A stretch of 64,000 nt of DNA from Bathymodiolus brooksi (taxonomy: Eukaryota; Mollusca; Bivalvia; Mytilida; Modiolidae). Below, piece after piece: positions 49,401 through 58,400 of this stretch. Numbering within the stretch: position 1 is the first letter of the stretch; every line of letters begins with the position of its first letter. Below the pieces are notes generated by a model that worked only from the letters and a program-made list of their open reading frames with translations, was not told the DNA's origin and searched no databases. Position numbers and translations under genes: made by a program. The DNA is taken from the NCBI GenBank assembly GCA_963680875.1, contig OY804579.1:79783095-79847094 (forward strand), written 5' to 3'.

Positions 49401-52400
49401 ATATTGGTGACCTTGACTTTTACTCATATTTATTGATTGCTTTGACTTTTACTAACCAGTGAATATTCATTACCTTGACTTTTACTAACCACTAGATATT
49501 TATAATATTTACTTACAATTCATCATTTTTGTAGCAGTGATATAGCAGAAAGCTATATAAGAATACTTTGTCTTTGTTCATTGTGGAATGAGTCAGGTGA
49601 CTGGCCAGGTCCTCAACTCTGACTAAAATATTATATATAACTTTTGTCTGAATCTGATCATTTATAACAATTTGTCGAGGCATATCTTATTTTTAAAGTA
49701 AACAACATAAACCCAATACAGTCAAACCTGTATTAAGAGATCACATTTGGGACAAGCAAAAAAAAGTTACCTTATAAGACAGGTGACCTCTTAAAAGAGG
49801 TTCAATTCATATGAAATTTTCTATGACAGGGCAAGAAAAAGGGTGGCATTTAATACAGGTGACTCTTAAAAGAGATTCGATCCATATGAAATTTTCTATG
49901 ACAGGACAAGAAAATGATGGCCTTTTAATACAGGTGACTGTTTAACAGAGGTGACCACATAAGCAGGTTTGACTATGTTATTTTCTTACTGACTTTATTG
50001 AAGATGTTAATTATAAATATTTGACCAATCATACATTGCATGTATAAAAAACATGAATCTCTCTGTCATTGTCAGGAACATTTATCGGTGGTTAATACAA
50101 TTTTTCGGCACCGGCGTGGTTGTAATCGTATGGTAGTTGGATGTACAACTACCTGTGCAATCAGTGCCTATCACCATTAAAGTTGTAAGTTCGAACCCCG
50201 TTCATGGCGAGGTGTACTCAGTGGTTTTCTCTGGGTACTCTGGGTTTCTCCATCAATAAAACTGACTGCCACGATATAACTGAAATATTGCTGAAAGTGG
50301 CATTAAACATGCCATACCCCCCTCCCCCTATGTCATTGTTAAGAACATTTATCAGATATATGCATACAGTTTCCCTTTGATCTCACTGAGAGATATTTTC
50401 AGTATCAACGAACTCACCAGAACACTGAAAATTATCGGTCAGTTAACATAGCTATTATTCTTACCAGTAATGTTATTAATATCAATTTCTAATTCCCCTG
50501 GGCATGCACCATCCCTGTTTTCTTCTTGGTAAAGAAAAATAAACCATGCCATTAAACATGGATCTATATGCTGCATTTCTGTATGGGAATTCCTGAAATA
50601 ATAATAAAATCTTATATCAGATTAAGCTGTCAATGGATAAATTGTGGCTGATTTAGTGAGTGAGTGATTGTTGTTTAATGCCAACTCAGAAATTGTTCAG
50701 CGATATCATTTTAATTTTCATTGAGATGAAGATGAGGTCCGCTTTGTACTAGACCAACACGCTTAGTTGGAATTTGTATAGTGCTTGCTCACTGAAATAA
50801 CAGTCCATGGACAGACATGTTGCCCCAGTCTGACACATTATCCTGTTTCCGAGCCAACAAGTCTTTGCTCTTACTCCTTAATGCTGCATGCTTAGCTAAG
50901 AAGCAACAAAAAACAATTTCATAGCCTTAGTTTGACCCGATCGGGCTAGAACCAACGATCTACATCATTCGAGGCGAGCATGCTAACCATTACATACCGA
51001 TGCTGTTAAGAATATTGTGTGCATAGGCGACACAAATATACTGCCAAATAACTGAAACATATTGAGTCTTTCAGAAACACAGTCTTACCCGAAAGAGCAT
51101 CGTAAATTGACTGCTTATGACAACAATCCTCCTCGAGTCAACTGTAACAAAGTGTTCTTCTGTTAATAAGTCTATCAGAAACAGTCTTACCCAAAAGAAC
51201 ATCGTAAATTGACAGCTTTAGACAACAATCCTCCTCGAGTCAACTGTAACAAAGTGTTCTTATGTTCTTCAGGATTTAATGTCTGTAAAGAGTTTAAGAG
51301 CTGGAATAACAGGCAAGAGTTTTCTGGATTGCCTGTGTCATCTAGTAGATTCTGAAACAGATAAAATAAAATCAGCTTTATTCTGTTCCCTCCAGCATGT
51401 TTGACATTAGCATTGCTTGTATATATGTATCAATTTCTTTAAACTTTTTGTATGTTTTTTTTTTTTTAAATTACTCAAGACTTGTGTGAAAAAAAAGACA
51501 TAGAATATTAATTAACCAGTACAATAATTATGAAATACATTTTCAAACACAACTGATTATTTGGGAAAGTTATTTCTGATAAATTTATTTACTAAATTTA
51601 TGATATATTTACTTGGCATCTGGAAAAGGGGAGATAATTCAATATTCTCTTTCTTTTGGCCATTGTGTTGTCTGTCCTTCTTCGACTTGTGGTATCTTCA
51701 AACTTTTCTTAATATAAAAGTATTACAAAATGAAAACTGATGCAGCTTTTCACTGGTCATAATTTACTAAGAAACTAACAAAATCACAAAACAAAATTAA
51801 CGTAAAATCAAATAAGTCAGTGATACTTGTGAGAATGTATTTGTATCCATCATGGACGAACATAATAAAGGGACATAATTACTAATAAAACATGACACAA
51901 ATTTAACAAAAATCAGTGAATCATGAAAACATATGAATATTGGAATTTTACACACACAAAAAGATTAACAAAAATCAGTGCATCAAGAAAACGTATGATT
52001 ATTGGAATTTTACATCAAACAAAGAAGTAGAAACTGTTGTTACCACTGCCATCACCAGAAAAACAATACTTACATTTTTACATTTTGAAAAACAAGGGAG
52101 CAAAGTGCCATAATTAACCAAGATTCTGTTTCTTGCTTCTTGTTTTTTTAAATTAAAGAATATGTTCAATTTTTGAACACATTGTACGATATAACCTGGT
52201 TTGGGGCAGTTTACGCTTAATAAACCGTGAAGCGGCTTATGAAAAGTGTTAACTGTTCCAAACCAGGTTATACAAGTATAACCTGTTCAAAAATTGAACA
52301 ATTTCCTTGTACAAATGTAATTCAATTTTTACAACATATTGCTCCCATATCTACATGTATGGTTTTTCTTCAGCAGCAGAAAATTGATTTCATGCTTTGG

Positions 52401-55400
52401 CTGTCAAAATCATAGGGCCAATCGAACACATCTTGAATGAATTGAACTGCTGTGTCCATTGCAGACCACAAACACCAACCACTCTTGCAGATCTCTTGAA
52501 AAGCCTTACATGAGGAGTGGAGAACATTACACAGGCTGTTTTCATGCACATCATGAAGAAATTTAAAGTTAAAAACTAATGAAAAAAATGAATAATTTAT
52601 ATCTTAGCTCTCAAATACATTTTTTTTGTATGCAAAATATAGAAATGTTGGTGCCTTTTTGTCCCTTTTCCAGAAAAAAGATCTCATTTTCTGTATTTAC
52701 TCATAATTTAAGTGACACATATATACAAGATCAACATTTGCGAAAAAACTGCTTTACAATTTGGATGAAAAATAAAGTTCAAATTTTGGAATTTGACACT
52801 TTTTGGCTCATTTCAGTTGAGTTCATATCAGAAACCATAAGAGATGGTGGAAACATGTAGACCAGGACATCCAGCATTATGGTCTTTTTTGTGTTCAGTG
52901 AGTTAAGTTGGGAGGTGATTGTTCATTTTGTTGATATTGGTGGAATTGATGACCATCTGACACTGTTTAAGCTTTCTTTTCATAATTGATATAATAAAAA
53001 CTAATTTTCAATTACTTGTCACCACAATTGAAATAGAAAATTTTGATATTTTGTGAAAATTCACAAAAGTAGAGACGAACTTAAGACATTGAATTTTATT
53101 AAAGAGGCATTAGCTACGATTTTGACCAAACAAATTATATGTTTTGAAAATTGGTAATTCGCTTTAAAATGATGAAATAAAGGAAAATATTTCACATTAA
53201 ACAGCTTATTGTACCACTCAGCAGCCCTAATATTCCTTATTAAAACTTCAAAATCCTAAAAAAGCCCTAATTTTTTGGTGAAAATCCTAAATTTTCAAAT
53301 TTTTTAAACTTTTGATAAATGCAACATAAAATAAGTGTTGGAATTAATGAAATCTAGCCTTAGTATACTTTCAGATAATGAATATGTTGAATTAATGTAT
53401 TTCTCAGAAGACATCTTGGTGGTTATCAGCATCATATTCAGCATGGATTTGCACCATATCAGACTACTTTAATCTGGTTGTATTGATATGCTGAATATCG
53501 CTGTTGATGACCATTGGCATGATCTTCTGAGTTGGTAATTAGCTTTTTAGTTCACCTGGACCAAAGGTCCATGGGAACTATTGCCATCACTTGGCGTCTG
53601 TTGTCTGTAAACTTTTCACATTTCAAGCTTCTTCTCCGAAACCATTAGGCCAATTGGAACCAAACTTAGCAGGAATGTTCCTTGGATGGTCCTGTACAAA
53701 GTTTCTGTTTTTCGTTCCAGTCGAAAATTCAATATGGTTGCCAGGGCCAATAATATGTTCTGATTGGCTGAAATTTCAAAGATCTTCATCTCTGAAACTA
53801 ATGAACTGACTGAACCCAAACTGTAAATGAATGATCATTGGAATGTCCTTTTCCAACTTTCTGTGTTTTATGCGGATGGGAAATCCAAGATGGCCACCAC
53901 CGCAGGACATACAAAATGTAGATTAACATTGGACCCTATGGGAAAGTTTTCAAATACCTTCTTCTCAGAAACTACAAATATGATTAAAGCCAAACTGTAC
54001 ATGGGGTTCATTGGATGGTCCTCTACACACTTTAGGTTTTTTGTTCCGATATAAAATTCAAAATGGCGGCTACGGCAGGACTTAGTTTAACATTGGATCC
54101 TATGGGGAAAATGTTTCAAAACGCTTCTTCTCTTAAATCACTTGGACAATTGAAACCACTGTCCAGGAATAATCATTTGAAGGTCCTCTAAAAAAAAATT
54201 TTTTTTATGCCGATACGAAATCCAAGATGGCTGCCTATGCAGGACATAGTTTTAACACAGTACCATATTGGAAAATATAGAAAAAATCTTTTTCTTAAAA
54301 ACTACTGAGCTGAATGAACCCATTCTGTGTATGAATGATCATTGAATGGTCTCTTATTAAGTTTGTGTTTTTTGTGATGATCTGAAATCCAAGATGGCCA
54401 CCACCACAGGTCATAGTATTAACACAGGAAAACAGAAATAATTGCTTCTCTGAAGCTATTGCACTGATTGAACCTAAACTGTGCATCAATCATTGGAAGG
54501 TCCTTTACAAACTTGTGATTTTTATGTTGATCGGAATTCCAAGATGACTACCACTGCAGGACATAGTTTTTACATAGGACCAATTGGTTCTTTTTATAAC
54601 CAGGTGAACGATACAGGCTCTTGAGAGCCTCTGGTGTATTTATGTTCTCCCTGGAGGTGAGTACAGAATGTTTTTCTTTTATATTGATTATTGAATTTCA
54701 GCCCTTATTTTTGTCAAAAAAATCCTAAAAATAGCCATTACTTTTTAAGAATTTTGCACTAAGAAAAAGCCCTTATTTTTCACAAAATCTTGCTTGAAAG
54801 CCTGTACCACTTTTCGCGTTTTGAAAACGAAAATTACCATCGATTTATTATTTCCTTGCAAGCAAATAATTTGACCTCACTTTTTCCGTATGCAACTGAC
54901 CTTACTAGTGACAGGTAGAAACGAATAATTTGTATTTTGTCGCTTATTAACTGCAAACTTGCATGGTTCTTTGTCTGTAATTAACACCGACTAAAAGCAG
55001 ATTCACAGAAAATAAGAAATAAGTGCATTGTTGTACTGATTTAATGACGATTCGGCAAACCCTGTAAACAATGCCGATAATTAATAAGATGGCGTCCATT
55101 TTTTGATCGATCTCAAAACACGAGCAGTTGCAACTTTTCCCCCCGATGCGCGTACATTTCATAACATTTATAAGTTACAGAAACACATTTTATTAAGGCA
55201 TCAATCATATCTGATAGTTTTTATGGGTAACAAAAATTTACGATTTTTGCAGATAAAGCCCCTTTAAGTTGAAATTTATGAGGGCAGATATATTTAAACT
55301 ACATACTGTACTAAAATGTATCAGATCAAAAGATAGATAATTAAAATTTTAAAAAGATTTTTTTGAAAATCAAAGAAAATTTGAGACCAAGTTCCGGTAC

Positions 55401-58400
55401 ATACAAGTCAGTGGACTGTACTTGTCTTAAATGGCTCATTCAAACATTTATTAAATTTAGTGTAAAGATGTCAACGTTTCTGTCTTTATTTAAAAAAAAA
55501 ATATTTCTCATTTTAGTCATTTTATGAAGTTCTGTTTTGAGAAATGTATTGGTAACAGTCTTTACACTTATTTTGCCAATAAATCAAGCAAAGTTATATA
55601 TTATACCAATATATCCATGGACTATTAAAGAAAACATATTTGCACTTGTACTTACTGTAAATTCGTTCTTCTCTTAACCGTCTTTTGACTCGCGTATTAC
55701 ACAGGTGAAATTAAAACACCTTCATAACCTGGTGTTCACCTGTGTAACACTGTGCATGTACATCCTCAGTTTATCCATGTCCATCCTCAGTTTATCGGCG
55801 GGAACAAAACAAGCGTTTTAATCCCATATGCCGAAAATTTTTAACTGGGGAGGTGGAGGGAGCTCATTAGGTAAGTAAATAATTAATTCATAAAATTGTA
55901 ACTTATTAATTATTTACTTACCTAATGGAAGTTTACATGGAAATTTATTATTGGTCTCATTTTGCCATTCTTTTTGGGTACCAGAAAGAATGTACTGTAA
56001 AAACCTGTTGGATTCTCGTGATTTAGTACTGGTTCTATTGCATCTTTTTCTAATAAAATGTTTACTTCTTGAAGTAAAATTTGTGTATTTTTTAAAGAAA
56101 CTAAAGTTTTCCTTATTTTCGATTGAGGAGGTTTCTCTATGAACTCCACTTTGTATCCTTCTTGAATTATCGAAAGAACCCATTCGTCTTGTTTTGTTGT
56201 CGCCGAAGAATAAACTGAGGATGTACATGCGTAGTGTTACACAGGTGAACACCAGGTTATGAAGGTGTTTTAATTTCACCTGTGTAATACGCGAGTCAAA
56301 GACAGTTAAGAGAAGAACGAATCCTTATTGTAAACTTCCATTAGGTAAGTAAATAATTAATAAAATAATAATCTAATGATTCCTCAATTTTAATTATGAT
56401 TATTTGAATTTGTCGTCGTCGTCACAATACCAACCCAGTTTATCAAGTACAAAACATGTACAACCAATATTACTCCAGGCAGATCAGCCAATCAGATTGC
56501 AGTATTCACATCAAATCAAATTATTTATCAAATATACAGTACATGTATATTATTGTATCAAATGATAATTTGTTGTACACCATGTATAAACCTAATCAAA
56601 ACTATAAAAGATAATGAATGAAAAAGTTAATAATACAAACTAAAAAATCTGTCAGTTCAAACTATGTATTGATAAAACTTACTACAGCCAAACTAACTGA
56701 AACTTGTGATATAATCTTTACTACTAGATCTGCTAGACTTTCTATAGTGGATCCATTATTGTCTACAGTATCAGGGGCAAGGAAGGCAGACAGACATGTG
56801 GAGGGATCTTTCTTACAATCCACCACCAACCTGTAAATAAACGTTAGAGAATACCAATGGGGCAATCAAAAATGGACAATCCAGAGAAACTGGCAACTAA
56901 AAGAATGTTACAGACTAAATCTCTAATGTTAAGAATAAAATGAAATTCTTGCAGATATATTACTCGACACGGATAAATTTATATTAATGTGTCACAGGGG
57001 CTTGGAATTTTTTTTTAATATATGTATGGTAGTAGGCAAAACAGAGACCGTCGGACACCTTTTTTGGAACCAGATTTGAATATCCACATTCTGATCAATT
57101 TCCCCTGTGGAAATGATACTCCAAAATCTCAATTGCTACTCAAATAATGAACAGATACATCATGTTTGGGAGGGGTATTTGCGAAAAATACCAGTTAAGA
57201 GACGAAAAATTTCCCGAGCCAATAGGCTCGGGAAATTTAGTCTCAAGACTGGTATTTTCCGCAAATACCCCTCCTAATATAATATATCTGTTTAATTACA
57301 CCAAATATTATTTAGAACATTGGTTAAATAAATAATACCTTTTGTTTGTCGTTTTCAGGAATTTACCGTATCTTCCACAGCCACCAGCAGGCGTGCTGTT
57401 GTCATCTGACATTTTTTTTACTGTTTTACGTTTACATCGGAACACTTCCGGGTTTCAAATTTGATTAATCACGTTACCTTACGTATAAAGATAAAGAAGA
57501 AATATTCCGAATGAATTTGGCGGTTCACACGTGAGGGTAAAAAGTGAAATATGTTTTCGCAAATACCACGGCACAGAGAGGAAAAAAGTTAAATCCTCAT
57601 GCAAATTCCCCGGCAGCGGTAAAAATGAATGAAATTAATCCTAAATATGAAAATACACGAAAAATACACCGGCTATTAACCAATCAAAATCCAGGATTAT
57701 TACATAAGGTGTAATTAATAAAAAAAAAATATACATATTTACCAGATTCGCTACCTTTTGAGTATAAGAAAATGCTTAAATATATTCCCACCACAATGGA
57801 CAATTGACTTGTATGTTCTTTTTCTGTAAGAATTGAAGAAGAGAGTTCATTGCTTAAAATCAAAATACAGTACGCTGGAATTTACAAACACAAAAAAAAC
57901 ATTGGCGAAAAAAAGAGAAGACTTTTTTAAACAAAATATCATCAGAAGTCAATGTACCTTCAACTATAATATGGTAAATCAGGTGGCCTTTTGACTGTCA
58001 TCCTTCAAACATGACTCCCTATTTGTTTTGCCAAAAAAATGGAGGTCAATTTACACCAAGACAAAACCTAAATATAATATTGTCAGTAAATTTCAGACAT
58101 GGCAGATAAGGCATTGTAGTATAAGACTGGTAATCTGTGTAAACAAAATGTCAAAGTCAGAAATGGGTTAATTTGTATATTTATTAAACACGCCGAAACA
58201 ACCGGAAGTGCAGCTACAAGTCAAATGTCTGAGGTCACTTTAGTATGTCAAAACATCGTTTCATTCAATTAAACACACAAAATTGGCAAGCAAAGTGGTC
58301 AATGAGGTTTACATTTACACAAATCAAATAACAGGCAAAAACAGTTTTCAAAATTGGATATTTTTGCCATTTTAAATTTTGTTACAAAAAGATGTTTTCC

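Noticed and set aside
51081..51165. Extra exon of the minus-strand gene
   Set aside because: It is a duplicate of the end of exon 5 without an acceptor and with an in-frame TAA.
52579..52860. 93-codon ORF on the + strand
   Set aside because: No recognisable motif; AT-rich intron sequence with no splice context or conserved segment that I can identify.
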